DNA of 64,000 bases from Paraburkholderia sp. BL9I2N2 (GCF_004339745.1 NZ_SMGP01000003.1:682001-746000), one strand, 5' to 3'. Shown: positions 42,604-51,652, numbered from the stretch's first letter. The notes: generated by a model not told the origin, from the sequence alone. Numbers and translations are program-made.

Positions 42604-44358
42604 CTAGCTGTCCGATGACAACGAGTCCAACAAGTCCTGAACTTTGGTATGCGCGCTCCGCAGGGCATCTACGTGCGAGGTCAATCCACATAACGCATTG
42701 TGGATCTCGACGCCAAGAATCTCCTCAATACGTGTGTATACAGGCGTGAGAGGCCGCATGGAATTGCAAATCAAGCCGTTCCGAGCGAGATTGTCGACGA
42801 AACTGACGATCGGCGAGACGACGTTAAGGTCAGGGTCTGAACTCACGCTGAAACGAGGCGCCACGGGCAATTCATTCTGAACGCTCGACCTCATCGCCTC
42901 CGACGAGGTCATCCATCTGATAGCTTGTTGAGCAAGCGCTGCCCGTTCCGGGGGCAAGTTGCTCGGTACGGCAAGAAAGAATCCGCCAAGCGGAACCGAG
43001 CGACGAACTCCATGCACATTTGGATGCGGCAGAAATTCGACTTTCCCTTTAACTTTCGACCGGAAATCTAGCTCCAGACGTGCCGCACGCATCGACCACG
43101 CGTAACACAGTGCTGCCCGCCCCGACATAAATTCGTTGAAACTGTCTTCCCAGTTGAAGGCGAGAGTGTCGGGTGGTGAAACCGACAGAAGCTGTTGCAT
43201 GAACGCAAGCGTCGCGTGCGCCGCTTTGCTATCAAGACGGGCGCGAGTTCCTTTCCGGCCAGAAGACTTAGAGTGGATCTGCGCCTCCAACACCTCATCA
43301 GCGATAACTGTGCCACCGTGTGCGTTCAGAAAAAACATGAATGCGCTTGCAACTGGCATTCCTCTCGCAGCATTCCATACGAGGCCGTACTGCGCCCGCT
43401 TCGGCTTATGCAGTCGGCGAGCTACAGAGAGCAGGTCCTTCAGCGTCGTGGGATAAGGTAACGCGTTGTCCTCGAACACGTCGCGTCGTGCTAGCAGTGA
43501 CTCGACGGTCACGTACAACGGCATCCCATAGAGACGGTCCTCATAACGCACGCACTCTAACGCCACCGGGTGAAAATCGCCCAGATTCGCAGACGGTGCA
43601 CTTATGTCGATGTTCAAGGGAGAAATCAGCTCCTTTCGGGCAAATTCCGCCAGCCAAGGGTAGTTGAGCGTGACAATGTCGAACTGCGATTCGCTGCGAG
43701 CTCCGTTTGCCAGCGCAGCCTCGTAGAGTTCCTGCAGCTTTGCGAGCTCGAAATCCTCGCTGCGCCCCACGTTCGCGCGAAAATCGATCCACAGGTTTCG
43801 CAGCGCAACAAAGTAGTTGTCGTCGTGGAACAGGAATCTGAGCCGCTTGCCGGTGCCGCCCCGCGACGTCAGCAAATCGGCTGGCGGCAATAACCCATCT
43901 ATAGATCCCCGTGGCTCGCCGAAGTAGTACTGATCCGAGCTCTGGCTGTCGTCGCGATGCCCGACGAGCGTCGCAACCATCGACTTGACGTGAATCGCAA
44001 GGCTCTCGAAACCCTCTAGCAACGTCTGGCTGGGCAACAACAAATGTGACTTGCCGGTTGGCGAAGCTGGAACGACGTCAATTAGCCCTTGGTCGATCAA
44101 ACAGTTGACGCGGCGGTGGGCAGTTCCGTAGGTCAGACCCGACGCTTTGATGAGATCTGAAATCGAGACGGCCTGCTGTTGCAACTTTGCCTTCACCAGG
44201 TAGCTTGTAAGAGCCCAGTCGGAATCTGGCGACATGCCTCGAATCTGCAGGGTGAACGGAGCCCTCGTGCTCTCGATGAACTCAATAATCCTCAGGAACT
44301 CCTGGTCATTCATCGCTGGAGCGCTAGTGTTTTCCCTGAGTTTGGGCGGTTTTTGCAT
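42604..44358 (-). CDS. Winged-helix regulator fused to a solute-binding-protein fold, 584 aa
   Basis: The N-terminus has no signal peptide. Residues 20-110 form a helical DNA-binding-like domain ('DWALTSYLVKAKLQQQAVSISDLIKASGLTYGTAHRRVNCLIDQGLIDVVPASPTGKSHLLLPS'), a MarR-like helix-turn-helix and wing. Residues about 165-560 follow the pattern of family 1 extracellular sugar-binding proteins: 'KRLRFLFHDDNYFVALRNLWIDFRA', 'FDIVTLNYPWLAEFARKELISPLN', 'YGMPLYVTVESLLARRDVFEDNALPYPTTLKDLLSVARRL', 'GRAALCYAWSMRA' and 'SVPLGGFFLAVPSNLPPERAALAQQAIRWM'. A cytoplasmic regulator using a binding-protein fold as its sensor is inferred. It diverges from the hydroxyquinol-type operon and is its likely controller. 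The start could also be Met16. Confidence 0.75.
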   Translation of the reverse strand: MQKPPKLRENTSAPAMNDQEFLRIIEFIESTRAPFTLQIRGMSPDSDWALTSYLVKAKLQQQAVSISDLIKASGLTYGTAHRRVNCLIDQGLIDVVPASPTGKSHLLLPSQTLLEGFESLAIHVKSMVATLVGHRDDSQSSDQYYFGEPRGSIDGLLPPADLLTSRGGTGKRLRFLFHDDNYFVALRNLWIDFRANVGRSEDFELAKLQELYEAALANGARSESQFDIVTLNYPWLAEFARKELISPLNIDISAPSANLGDFHPVALECVRYEDRLYGMPLYVTVESLLARRDVFEDNALPYPTTLKDLLSVARRLHKPKRAQYGLVWNAARGMPVASAFMFFLNAHGGTVIADEVLEAQIHSKSSGRKGTRARLDSKAAHATLAFMQQLLSVSPPDTLAFNWEDSFNEFMSGRAALCYAWSMRAARLELDFRSKVKGKVEFLPHPNVHGVRRSVPLGGFFLAVPSNLPPERAALAQQAIRWMTSSEAMRSSVQNELPVAPRFSVSSDPDLNVVSPIVSFVDNLARNGLICNSMRPLTPVYTRIEEILGVEIHNALCGLTSHVDALRSAHTKVQDLLDSLSSDS

Positions 44359-44524
44359 GAACTGGGCGCATTGCGGACCTCAAATGTCCATTTTGGATGA
44401 GCCGCAGATTGGTGTCCAGAGCGACAGCAACTAACCTAACGCCAAAGGGTCACGAATCAAAAGCCCAACCAGTCGCGGATCGCGTAACCCACGTGATGTC
44501 GCAAGGACTGTACAGGAGACGGAA

Positions 44525-44815
44525 ATGCATTTCATCGTCCACTGTCTCGATCATGAGGATGCGCTGCAACGCCGCCTCGTAAATTACGAGGCACATCGGG
44601 AATATCTCGCCAGCGCGAAAGTGCAATCGGTCATCTCCGGACCGCTGGTGTCTGATGATGGGCAAACGATGATCGGCAGTTGCTTCATATTTGAAGCTGG
44701 AAGCAAAGAGGACGTGGTCAATTTCAATCGGAATGATCCGTTCACTGTAGCTGGAGTGTGGCAGCAGGTAAGCATCCACGGTTTCCTGATGCGCATTGAC
44801 AATCGCGACGAGTGA
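44525..44815 (+). CDS. YciI-like protein, 96 aa
   Basis: MHFIVHCLDHEDALQRRLVNYEAHREYLASAKVQSVISGPLVSDDGQTMIGSCFIFEAGSKEDVVNFNRNDPFTVAGVWQQVSIHGFL is a complete YciI/YCII domain, with the conserved His-Asp pair positions (LVNYEAHREYL, NDPF). The family includes TftG, the dehydrochlorinase acting just before hydroxyquinol cleavage in 2,4,5-T degradation. An elimination or isomerisation step on a ring intermediate is therefore a reasonable guess here. It is the first gene of the plus-strand operon and has a paralogue at 51368. Confidence 0.88.
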   Translation: MHFIVHCLDHEDALQRRLVNYEAHREYLASAKVQSVISGPLVSDDGQTMIGSCFIFEAGSKEDVVNFNRNDPFTVAGVWQQVSIHGFLMRIDNRDE

Positions 44816-44857
44816 ACTGGATCGAAGATCCGCTACAGAGAAATTGGTAAGGAAATC

Positions 44858-45742
44858 ATGGACAACGCTATCGCTTTTGTCGGCCTAGGCAAGATGGGCC
44901 TACCGATGGCCCTGCATCTTGCAAATGCTGGGCACGCAGTCGTCGGTTTTGATCCTTCAGCCGAACGTCGGACTCTGGCAGACCATGCGGCGTTGCCAGT
45001 TACGTCTGCGGTCGACGAGTTGATAAAGAGCAGTTCCATGATGATTTCGTCGCTGCCCAACGACGAAGCGCTCGAACAGGTGAGCGCTCTACTCTGCCGT
45101 TCTGCGAACGCCGGCTCTATCTACATCGACGCCAGTACTGTGTCGCTGGAAGCTTCCGCCAGAGTTGCGCAAGAATTGGCGCACGCGGGCATCACCTATC
45201 TTCGCTGCACAGTATCGGGAAACAATGTCATGGCAGAGGCTGCCAAGCTGACCATCATGGTGTCGGGTGATCAGCCAGCGTTCGAAGCATGTAAAAAGAT
45301 CTTCCAATGTTGGGGTGAGAAGAGCTTTTACCTCGGCGACGGCGAACAAGCCAGGTTAATGAAGTTGGCAATCAACCTCATGATCATGCTGACCTCCGGA
45401 ATGCTGGCGGAAGCGCTGTCTCTCGGCAGAAAGGGTGGATTGGAATGGTCCGATATGTGGCAAGTCATCGACGCAAGTGCCGTTGGCTCACCGATAGTGA
45501 AAGCCAAGGCTAGCGCGCTGTCGAAGCGAGACTTCACCGCGACGTTCACTGTCGAGCAGATGCGGAAAGACGTCGGTCTCATCCTGGATGCCGGAAAGAT
45601 GCTTAACGTGCCGTTGGGACTGACAGCTCTGACCGCTCAACTGTTATCGAGTGCGTCGGCGCAAGGTTACGCCGGAGAGGATTATGCAGCAATTATCAAG
45701 GTAGTTGAGCAAGCAGCGAACTTGAGTGAAGTAACTCTGTGA
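44858..45742 (+). CDS. NAD-binding 3-hydroxyisobutyrate dehydrogenase-family protein
   Basis: A 294-residue beta-hydroxyacid dehydrogenase. The Rossmann motif 'IAFVGLGKMGLPMALHLANAGHAVVGFDPSAERR' is at the N-terminus. The substrate-binding 'YLRCTVSGNNVMAEAAKLTIMVSGD' matches the D-[AG]-P-V-S-G segment, and the catalytic Lys is in 'ARLMKLAINLMIMLTSGMLAEAL'. It oxidises or reduces a beta-hydroxy acid or analogous hydroxy compound with NAD(P). It follows the YciI gene by 42 bp in the same operon; the substrate is not known. Confidence 0.88.
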   Translation: MDNAIAFVGLGKMGLPMALHLANAGHAVVGFDPSAERRTLADHAALPVTSAVDELIKSSSMMISSLPNDEALEQVSALLCRSANAGSIYIDASTVSLEASARVAQELAHAGITYLRCTVSGNNVMAEAAKLTIMVSGDQPAFEACKKIFQCWGEKSFYLGDGEQARLMKLAINLMIMLTSGMLAEALSLGRKGGLEWSDMWQVIDASAVGSPIVKAKASALSKRDFTATFTVEQMRKDVGLILDAGKMLNVPLGLTALTAQLLSSASAQGYAGEDYAAIIKVVEQAANLSEVTL

Positions 45743-45847
45743 GTTCGCAATGAACTCTCGCAGTATTCACTAAAGGTAGTCAAAGGAATCGAAGAACAAG
45801 CAGGATCTGAGAGCCAAATTAATTATCCACGCATTTAGGATGGCGAA

Positions 45848-46858
45848 GTGAAAAAACGACCGGTGAAAGCAGCGATGATTGGTCTCGGATGGTGGGGCCG
45901 GAAGATGGTGGCTGTCGCGAAAGGTGCGGCCGACGATCTTGAAGTCGTATCCGCAGTGGAGCCGTACGGCGATACGGCAGCCGCATTCTGCAAAGAGAAC
46001 GACATCCGATTTTTCTCGGATTACTCGGCGGCTCTAGCTGATCTCGAAGTCGAGGCGGTTATCCTCGCGACTCCGCACGATTTGCATGAGGAGCAGATCG
46101 ATCTGGCGGTTAAGGCGGGCAAGCACATCTTCTGCGAGAAACCTCTCGCGTTGACTCGCGAAGGTGCTGTTCGCGCGGTCAAGGCGTGCGAATCGCACGG
46201 ACTTGTGTTAGGGATGGGGCATGAGCGGCGGTTCGAGCCGCCGGTTGCCCAGATGCTCGCGGCGGCCGCCGATGGATCGCTCGGCAGGATTTTGCAGATC
46301 GAAGCGAATTTTAGTCATGACAAGTTTCTGAGTCTCGATCCCTCCAACTGGCGGCTGAATGCAAGTCATGCGCCGGCAGCTGGCATGACCGCGACGGGTA
46401 TTCACCTCACTGACCTTGCAGTCAAGCTACTTGGTCCGGCACGCGACGTCCGCGTCGTCTGTGAAAACCTAGCCTCGTCCTTTCCGCAAGGCGACACGCT
46501 GAGCGCTCACGTCCGCTTCAAGGACGGTGGGACCGCATATGTAAGCGCCACGCTTGTTACACCTTTTGTGTCGCGATTCGCTGTTTTCGGCACGAAGGGC
46601 TGGATCGACATCCGGGATAAGGCGCATGTGGAGTCACCCGACGGATGGGTTGTTACCAAGACCTCGACAGGCATGCCCATTGAGGTTAGCCACGTGCCTC
46701 CCGCTGAGCCGGTTCGCGACAACCTCGTCGCGTTCGCCCGCGCAGTACGCGGAGAAACCGAGTATCCGATCAAGGGCTCGGAGATGGTTGAAAACATCGC
46801 GCTTCTGGAAGCAATCATCGCATCGGCCCAAAACGGGCAAGTAGTGACCGTCGCTTGA
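45848..46858 (+). CDS. Gfo/Idh/MocA-family oxidoreductase
   Basis: A 336-residue NAD(P)-dependent dehydrogenase starting at GTG 45848 (AGGA upstream). The N-terminal Rossmann domain has 'VKAAMIGLGWWGRKMVAVAKG' and the family motif 'GKHIFCEKPLALT' with catalytic Lys. The C-terminal alpha/beta domain contains 'GMTATGIHLTDLAVKLLG' with the His/Asp dyad. Such enzymes oxidise sugar, inositol or cyclitol hydroxyls (for example inositol 2-dehydrogenase). In this operon it may perform an oxidation of the imported polyol. The next gene starts 31 bp downstream. Confidence 0.9.
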   Translation: MKKRPVKAAMIGLGWWGRKMVAVAKGAADDLEVVSAVEPYGDTAAAFCKENDIRFFSDYSAALADLEVEAVILATPHDLHEEQIDLAVKAGKHIFCEKPLALTREGAVRAVKACESHGLVLGMGHERRFEPPVAQMLAAAADGSLGRILQIEANFSHDKFLSLDPSNWRLNASHAPAAGMTATGIHLTDLAVKLLGPARDVRVVCENLASSFPQGDTLSAHVRFKDGGTAYVSATLVTPFVSRFAVFGTKGWIDIRDKAHVESPDGWVVTKTSTGMPIEVSHVPPAEPVRDNLVAFARAVRGETEYPIKGSEMVENIALLEAIIASAQNGQVVTVA

Positions 46859-46888
46859 TGGCGTCCTCAAAACATCTTGGAGACTGAA

Positions 46889-47863
46889 ATGAAAGCTCTT
46901 GTATTCGAAGCTCCCGAACAGCCAGTTGTCAAAGACGTGCCTGTTCCGCAGATGAAAGACACCGAAGTAATGATCCGCACTCGTGCGGTCGGAATTTGCC
47001 ATTCTGACTATGAGTTGCTTGGCGGTCGTTACATCATCCCGATCTCCTATCCGGTCACACCTGGACACGAATGGTGTGGTGAGGTCATTGAGGTGGGCAA
47101 GCTTGTATCGGGACTGGCGGTCGGAGATCGTGTCGTGGGCGAATGTGTCGTTGAAACCCCGGAGCGCCTCCATCACTTCGGCTTTTCGATGGATGGCGCC
47201 GATCGTGAATTCTTTGCGGTCTCACCGGAATGGCTTCACAAGCTTCCCCCCAATCTCGATGACACAACGGGCTCCCTTATCGAGCCTTTCACCTGCGGCT
47301 ACTACGCGGTAATGCGCTCTGGAGGCACCAATGCCAGCGAAACCGTGGTGGTGTCAGGTGGTGGAACGATCGGGCTGTGTTCGGCTGCGGCAGCTATAGG
47401 CATGGGAGCGCGCGTCATCGTAATCGACCCGGTTGCACGTCGTAGAGAAGCTGCTCTGAAGCTCGGTGCCGAGGCCGTTCTCGACCCCGCGGATAATGTG
47501 ATTGAGCAGGTCAAGGCGCTCACGGGCGGCAAAGGCGCGGAATTGGTTATCGAAGCCTCGGGACATGACGCGTCGGTTAGCAAAGTGTTCGAGCTTGCGG
47601 CCGAAGAAGGACGAGTGTCGATGGTCGGTATCAGTATCGACCGGATGCTGACGTCCAACCTTGGTCAGATCCAGATGCGCAACCTGACGGTTCGCGGTTG
47701 TATCGGATCGCCGGGCGTTTGGCCTGCAGCGATTCGATTCCTCGAAAAAACCGGGATCGATCTGTCGCCCATCCAGACCCATCGTTTCGATCTCAAGGAC
47801 GCGGTGGAAGCACTGAACATCAAGCCGAGCGAATGCATCAAGGTGACGCTCACGAACGACTGA
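46889..47863 (+). CDS. Medium-chain (zinc-type) alcohol dehydrogenase
   Basis: A 324-residue MDR protein, shorter than the usual 340-350. The catalytic zinc ligands are visible in 'GICHSDYELLGG' and 'TPGHEWCGEVIEVG', and the cofactor motif is 'VVVSGGGTIGLCSAAAAIGMGARVIVID'. The loop that normally carries the four structural-zinc cysteines is replaced by 'GECVVETPERLHHFGFSMDGADREFFAV', with only one Cys. ATG 46889 is favoured by GGAG 7-10 bp upstream. It is likely a polyol or cyclitol dehydrogenase of the operon. Confidence 0.88.
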   Translation: MKALVFEAPEQPVVKDVPVPQMKDTEVMIRTRAVGICHSDYELLGGRYIIPISYPVTPGHEWCGEVIEVGKLVSGLAVGDRVVGECVVETPERLHHFGFSMDGADREFFAVSPEWLHKLPPNLDDTTGSLIEPFTCGYYAVMRSGGTNASETVVVSGGGTIGLCSAAAAIGMGARVIVIDPVARRREAALKLGAEAVLDPADNVIEQVKALTGGKGAELVIEASGHDASVSKVFELAAEEGRVSMVGISIDRMLTSNLGQIQMRNLTVRGCIGSPGVWPAAIRFLEKTGIDLSPIQTHRFDLKDAVEALNIKPSECIKVTLTND

Positions 47864-48008
47864 GCTTGCCCATGGAGATGGTCGGTCGTACGGCTGGGGC
47901 CGATACGGCCGGACCTCGCACCCCAGGCACCGGGACTCACACGGCACGACACCGCCGCAGTACCTGAAGACCCGGTCTTTGAAATACTCATCAAGCGCGG
48001 AGACGCCC

Positions 48009-48887
48009 ATGCGCAACATCAACGAAAATACGATTACCCAAGCGGTTGTCGAATCGATGCGTGACTCGGGAAATGCAAGACTCCGCACGGTCATGAACAG
48101 TCTTGTCCATCACCTGCATGCGTTTGCTCGCGAAGTCAAACTCACGGAAGACGAATGGTTTCACGCGATTCGCTTTCTGACCGAGGTCGGACATATCACG
48201 GACGACAAGAGGCAGGAATTTATTCTCCTGTCGGATACCTTGGGACTGTCAATGCTCGTGACTGCGCAGAACAACAAAAAGCCTCCGGAATGTACAGAGG
48301 CGACCGTCTTCGGTCCTTTCTTCGTTGATGGCGCGCCAGAGTACAAGAACGGAGACGACATCTCCAACGGTGCGTCTGGTGAGCCATGCTTTGTAAGTGG
48401 CCGAGTTCTCGGGTTGGACGGATTGCCGATTTCGGCAGCCAAAATCGACGTGTGGCAGTCGGACGACGAAGGTTTCTACGATGTCCAGAGGCCTCCCGAA
48501 CCTAATTCCGCGCCCGAACATCAAGCGCGTGGCAGGCTGAGGAGCGCGGCCGACGGTAGTTTCAATTTTCGCTCTATTTTGGCCGTTGCGTACCCAATCC
48601 CGCACGATGGTCCGGTGGGACGGATGCTGGAAGCATTGGGCCGGCATCCGTGGCGGCCTGCCCACCTCCACTTCATGATTGAGGCGCCCGGCTACGAAAC
48701 GCTGGTGACGCATGTCTTCCGTGACGGCGACAAATACCTCGATTCGGATGCGGTCTTCGGCGTGCGATCGTCATTGATCGCCGACTGGGTCCGGCACGAC
48801 GCCGGCGTCGCTCCAGATGGCACCCAAATGCACAACGCCTTTTACACGCTTCAATACGATTTTGTACTCAACCCCGCAGCAAACTAG
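48009..48887 (+). CDS. Intradiol ring-cleavage dioxygenase, hydroxyquinol 1,2-dioxygenase type
   Basis: A 292-residue enzyme. The N-terminal helical dimerisation domain ('LTEDEWFHAIRFLTEVGHITDDKRQEFILLSDTLGLSMLV') is typical of catechol/hydroxyquinol 1,2-dioxygenases. The catalytic domain starts 'TEATVFGPFFVDGAP'. Iron ligands are the Tyr in 'DEGFYDVQ', the Tyr in 'VAYPIPHDGPVGRML' and the two His of 'RPAHLHFMI'. The sequence 'YPIPHDGPVGRML' is characteristic of the hydroxyquinol group. It would cleave 1,2,4-trihydroxybenzene to maleylacetate, the substrate of the reductase encoded next. GGAG lies 7-10 bp before ATG 48009. Confidence 0.9.
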   Translation: MRNINENTITQAVVESMRDSGNARLRTVMNSLVHHLHAFAREVKLTEDEWFHAIRFLTEVGHITDDKRQEFILLSDTLGLSMLVTAQNNKKPPECTEATVFGPFFVDGAPEYKNGDDISNGASGEPCFVSGRVLGLDGLPISAAKIDVWQSDDEGFYDVQRPPEPNSAPEHQARGRLRSAADGSFNFRSILAVAYPIPHDGPVGRMLEALGRHPWRPAHLHFMIEAPGYETLVTHVFRDGDKYLDSDAVFGVRSSLIADWVRHDAGVAPDGTQMHNAFYTLQYDFVLNPAAN

Positions 48888-49061
48888 GTGTAACAGAAAT
48901 ACCGGGCAGATTTGCGCATTCGACAGCGCGTCGCCGGCAGAGTTGTAGAGGCCGAACACGGGGACGAGTCCATTGAGCGTGCTTTGGCATCCCCGAACCC
49001 GACGCTGACCTTCTACGACAACAGATGAAGTTGGGCGAAATTTTTCTATAGAGACTGGGTC

Positions 49062-50138
49062 ATGGAATCGCTTGAATTCGTATACCAGGCACGCGCATCG
49101 AGAGTGGTCTTCGGCGAGGGTTCATTGAATCACCTCGAGAGAGAAGTTCTCGCCTTAAACGCCGAACGGGCACTTGTTATTTGTAGTCCCGAGCAGAAAG
49201 ATACCGGGGCGCATATAGCGCAGCGCCTTGGGCAGCGATGTGCCGGCCTGTTTGATCGTGCTGTCATGCATGTTCCCATCGAGCTGGCGCGTGAGGCACT
49301 CGCGGTCGCGCGTCGCCTAAATGCGGATTGCGCCGTTGTCGTGGGTGGTGGATCGGCGATCGGGCTTGGAAAAGCAATCGCACTCGAATCCGAGTTACCA
49401 ATTCTCGCCATACCGACGACCTACTCGGGAAGCGAGATGACGCCTATCTTCGGCATCACAGAGGCTTCCTTGAAGCGCACCGGCACCGACATCAAGGTGC
49501 TGCCAAAAACGGTCATTTACGATCCGACATTGACTACGACGTTGCCAGTCGGCCTGTCGGTCACCAGCGGTATCAATGCGATCGCCCATGCCGCCGAAGG
49601 GTTGTATGCACGCGATAGCAATCCCGTGACGAGCATGATGGCAGAAGAAGGCATCAGTGCGCTGGCGGAAGCGCTACCGGCTATCGTCGCTGACCCTTCG
49701 GACGTCGCGGCGCGGTCGAAGGCGCTCTATGGCTCCTGGTTGTGCGGCATTGTTCTTGGAAATGTCGGCATGGCTCTCCACCATAAGCTGTGCCATACCG
49801 TGGGCGGGAGCTTCAATCTGCCGCACGCGCCAACTCATACGATCATCTTGCCGCACGCTTTGGCCTACAACAGGAATGCCTCACCAGAGGCAATGAAAAG
49901 GATCGCGCGTGCACTCAAAGCCGCGGACGCGGCAACAGGCATGCACGAGTTCGCGAAGGAGGTTGGCGCGCCGCTGTCGCTGAAGGACATCGGAATGCGC
50001 CAAGACGACCTTGATCGCGCGGCTGACATAGCGGCATCCAATCCGTACTGGAATCCGCAGCCTGTTGACAGGGAAAAGATCAGAAGGCTGCTGCAGGATG
50101 CCTTCGATGGCGCTCAACCGCGCACATGGGCTTTATGA
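49062..50138 (+). CDS. Maleylacetate reductase
   Basis: A 358-residue member of the iron-alcohol-dehydrogenase-like superfamily, the usual length for maleylacetate reductase. Motifs: 'FEFVYQARASRVVFGEGSL'-type start (here MESLEFVYQARASRVVFGEG), 'ADCAVVVGGGSAIGLGKAIALESELPILAIPTTYSGSEMTPIFGIT' for NAD(P)H binding and 'GMALHHKLCHTVGGSFNLPHAPTHTIILPHALAYN' with the conserved histidines. It reduces maleylacetate to 3-oxoadipate in the cytoplasm. Directly following the dioxygenase gene, it makes a complete hydroxyquinol lower pathway. Confidence 0.93.
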   Translation: MESLEFVYQARASRVVFGEGSLNHLEREVLALNAERALVICSPEQKDTGAHIAQRLGQRCAGLFDRAVMHVPIELAREALAVARRLNADCAVVVGGGSAIGLGKAIALESELPILAIPTTYSGSEMTPIFGITEASLKRTGTDIKVLPKTVIYDPTLTTTLPVGLSVTSGINAIAHAAEGLYARDSNPVTSMMAEEGISALAEALPAIVADPSDVAARSKALYGSWLCGIVLGNVGMALHHKLCHTVGGSFNLPHAPTHTIILPHALAYNRNASPEAMKRIARALKAADAATGMHEFAKEVGAPLSLKDIGMRQDDLDRAADIAASNPYWNPQPVDREKIRRLLQDAFDGAQPRTWAL

Positions 50139-50239
50139 AAAGTTGATAACAACAACTAGCGAGATTTCGGCAACCAAGGGCGGGGCAGATGGATCAACCA
50201 TCGCTTTACCAACTTACGTTCCACTGATGGAGGAGATTT

Positions 50240-51313
50240 ATGAAAGCAGTTCGATTTCATGGCAAGCGCGACATTCGTGTCGAAGAAGTAGCCGCGCCCG
50301 AAAAGCCGCTGGCTGACGACGATGTCTTGGTGCGCCCACTGGTATGCGGAATTTGTGGCACGGACTTACACGAATATATCGGCGGACCGATCGTTACACC
50401 GAAGACCCCGCACGTATACAGCGGCGCTACGCTTCCGCAGATTCTCGGTCACGAGTTCTCCGCGGAAGTGATGGACGTGGGTCGCGGGATAAAGCACGTC
50501 GCGCCAGGCGACAGAATCTCTGTGCAGCCACTCGTCTCGCCTCGTGATGACTATTTTGGGCGTCGAGGACTGTTTCATCTGAGTCCCTGTCAGGCCTGCA
50601 TTGGCCTTTCGTGGAAGTGGGGCGGGATGGGCCAGCAGGCGGTTGTAAAGGGATATAACGCAATCCCGGTACCCAAGAAACTGACCGACGCGCAGGCAGC
50701 GATGCTGGAGCCGACTGCGGTTTCCCTGTATGCGCTGGATCGGGGCCGCGTCACGACCGGTTCGACGGTGCTCATTTCGGGACTCGGTCCAATCGGCGCC
50801 TTGGCTCTGCTCGGCGCCAAGGCAGCTGGCGCGTCGAAGATTTTTGTCGCGGAAGTTAATCCGAACCGACTGAGGAAAGCGGCCGAGCTCGTCCCCGACT
50901 GCATCACGATCGATCCGTCGAAGACGGACCTGTATGAGGCAATTCGCGACCAGACCGAGGAAGGTGTAGGTGTCGATGCGGCGATTGAATGCGTTGGGCT
51001 TGAGAAATCCTTGAACGCCTGTGTAGATGTGGTTCGTCCGCAAGGCGTCGTGGTCCAGGCGGGGTTGCATTCGAAACCTGCGACCGTCGACGCGATGAAA
51101 TGGGCGCTGAAGGACATTACGGTTGAAGCCACATGGTGCTTCCCGACCTACAGCTTCCCTCGGGTTGCGGCGATGATCGAGAGCGGCGTCCTGCCGGTGG
51201 AGAAAGTGGCGACCGCTCAAATCGACATGGACAACGTTGTCCGCGACGGCTTTGAAGCCCTGCTTGATCCAGCCGGCCATCACCTGAAAATTCTGGTCAA
51301 CGTGGGCGAATAA
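50240..51313 (+). CDS. Zinc-type alcohol dehydrogenase, (R,R)-butanediol/sorbitol dehydrogenase-like
   Basis: A 357-residue MDR enzyme. Catalytic zinc site: 'LVCGICGTDLHEYIGGP' and 'ILGHEFSAEVMDVG'; cofactor motif 'VLISGLGPIGALALLGAKAAGASKIFVAEVNPNR'. The structural-zinc lobe is altered ('PLVSPRDDYFGRRGLFHLSPCQACIGLSWKWGGMGQQAVV'), keeping one CxxC pair only. Such enzymes oxidise vicinal diols and polyols. GGAGG precedes the start. It sits between maleylacetate reductase and the second YciI-like gene. Confidence 0.9.
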   Translation: MKAVRFHGKRDIRVEEVAAPEKPLADDDVLVRPLVCGICGTDLHEYIGGPIVTPKTPHVYSGATLPQILGHEFSAEVMDVGRGIKHVAPGDRISVQPLVSPRDDYFGRRGLFHLSPCQACIGLSWKWGGMGQQAVVKGYNAIPVPKKLTDAQAAMLEPTAVSLYALDRGRVTTGSTVLISGLGPIGALALLGAKAAGASKIFVAEVNPNRLRKAAELVPDCITIDPSKTDLYEAIRDQTEEGVGVDAAIECVGLEKSLNACVDVVRPQGVVVQAGLHSKPATVDAMKWALKDITVEATWCFPTYSFPRVAAMIESGVLPVEKVATAQIDMDNVVRDGFEALLDPAGHHLKILVNVGE

Positions 51314-51367
51314 CGGGCGAAGGCATGTTGAACGACCTTCAATTCTGACAAATCGGAGAGATTACAA

Positions 51368-51652
51368 ATGAACTATATTGTTTACTGCCTTGACCATGAT
51401 GGAATGGTCGAGAAGCGGCTTGCAAACTATGATGCGCACAAGGCTTACCTAGCGACGTCACCAGTAAAGACCCTCGTATCCGGCCCCGTCGTCGCTGAGG
51501 ATAATCAGACGATGATTGGCAGCTTTTTCCTGTACGAATCCGATTCGATCGAGGAGGTGCGTAGCTTCAATCAAGCCGATCCGTTTAACGAGGCCGGCAT
51601 CTGGAAGACCGTTGATATTCGACCGTTTCTGAAGCGGGTCGACAACCGTTGA
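51368..51652 (+). CDS. YciI-like protein, second copy, 94 aa
   Basis: MNYIVYCLDHDGMVEKRLAN then YDAHKAYLATSPVKTLVSGPVVAEDNQTMIGSFFLYESDSIEEVRSFNQADPFNEAGIWKTVDIRPFLKRVDNR. It is clearly paralogous to the protein at 44525 (shared YCLDH, GP-V, QTMIGS-F, DPF-AG-W), with about half of the positions identical by eye. The two copies bracket the operon, so they may form a heteromer or act on two successive intermediates. Confidence 0.88.
   Translation: MNYIVYCLDHDGMVEKRLANYDAHKAYLATSPVKTLVSGPVVAEDNQTMIGSFFLYESDSIEEVRSFNQADPFNEAGIWKTVDIRPFLKRVDNR

Noticed and set aside
44387..44397. TCCA-TTT-TGGA dyad as operator of the fusion regulator
   Set aside because: Arms of only 4 bp; too short to claim without conservation data.
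44525..51652. A 2,4,5-T (tft) or chlorophenol degradation operon
   Set aside because: YciI, dioxygenase and maleylacetate reductase fit, but the chlorophenol monooxygenase and oxygenase genes are missing and the many polyol-type dehydrogenases do not belong to it.
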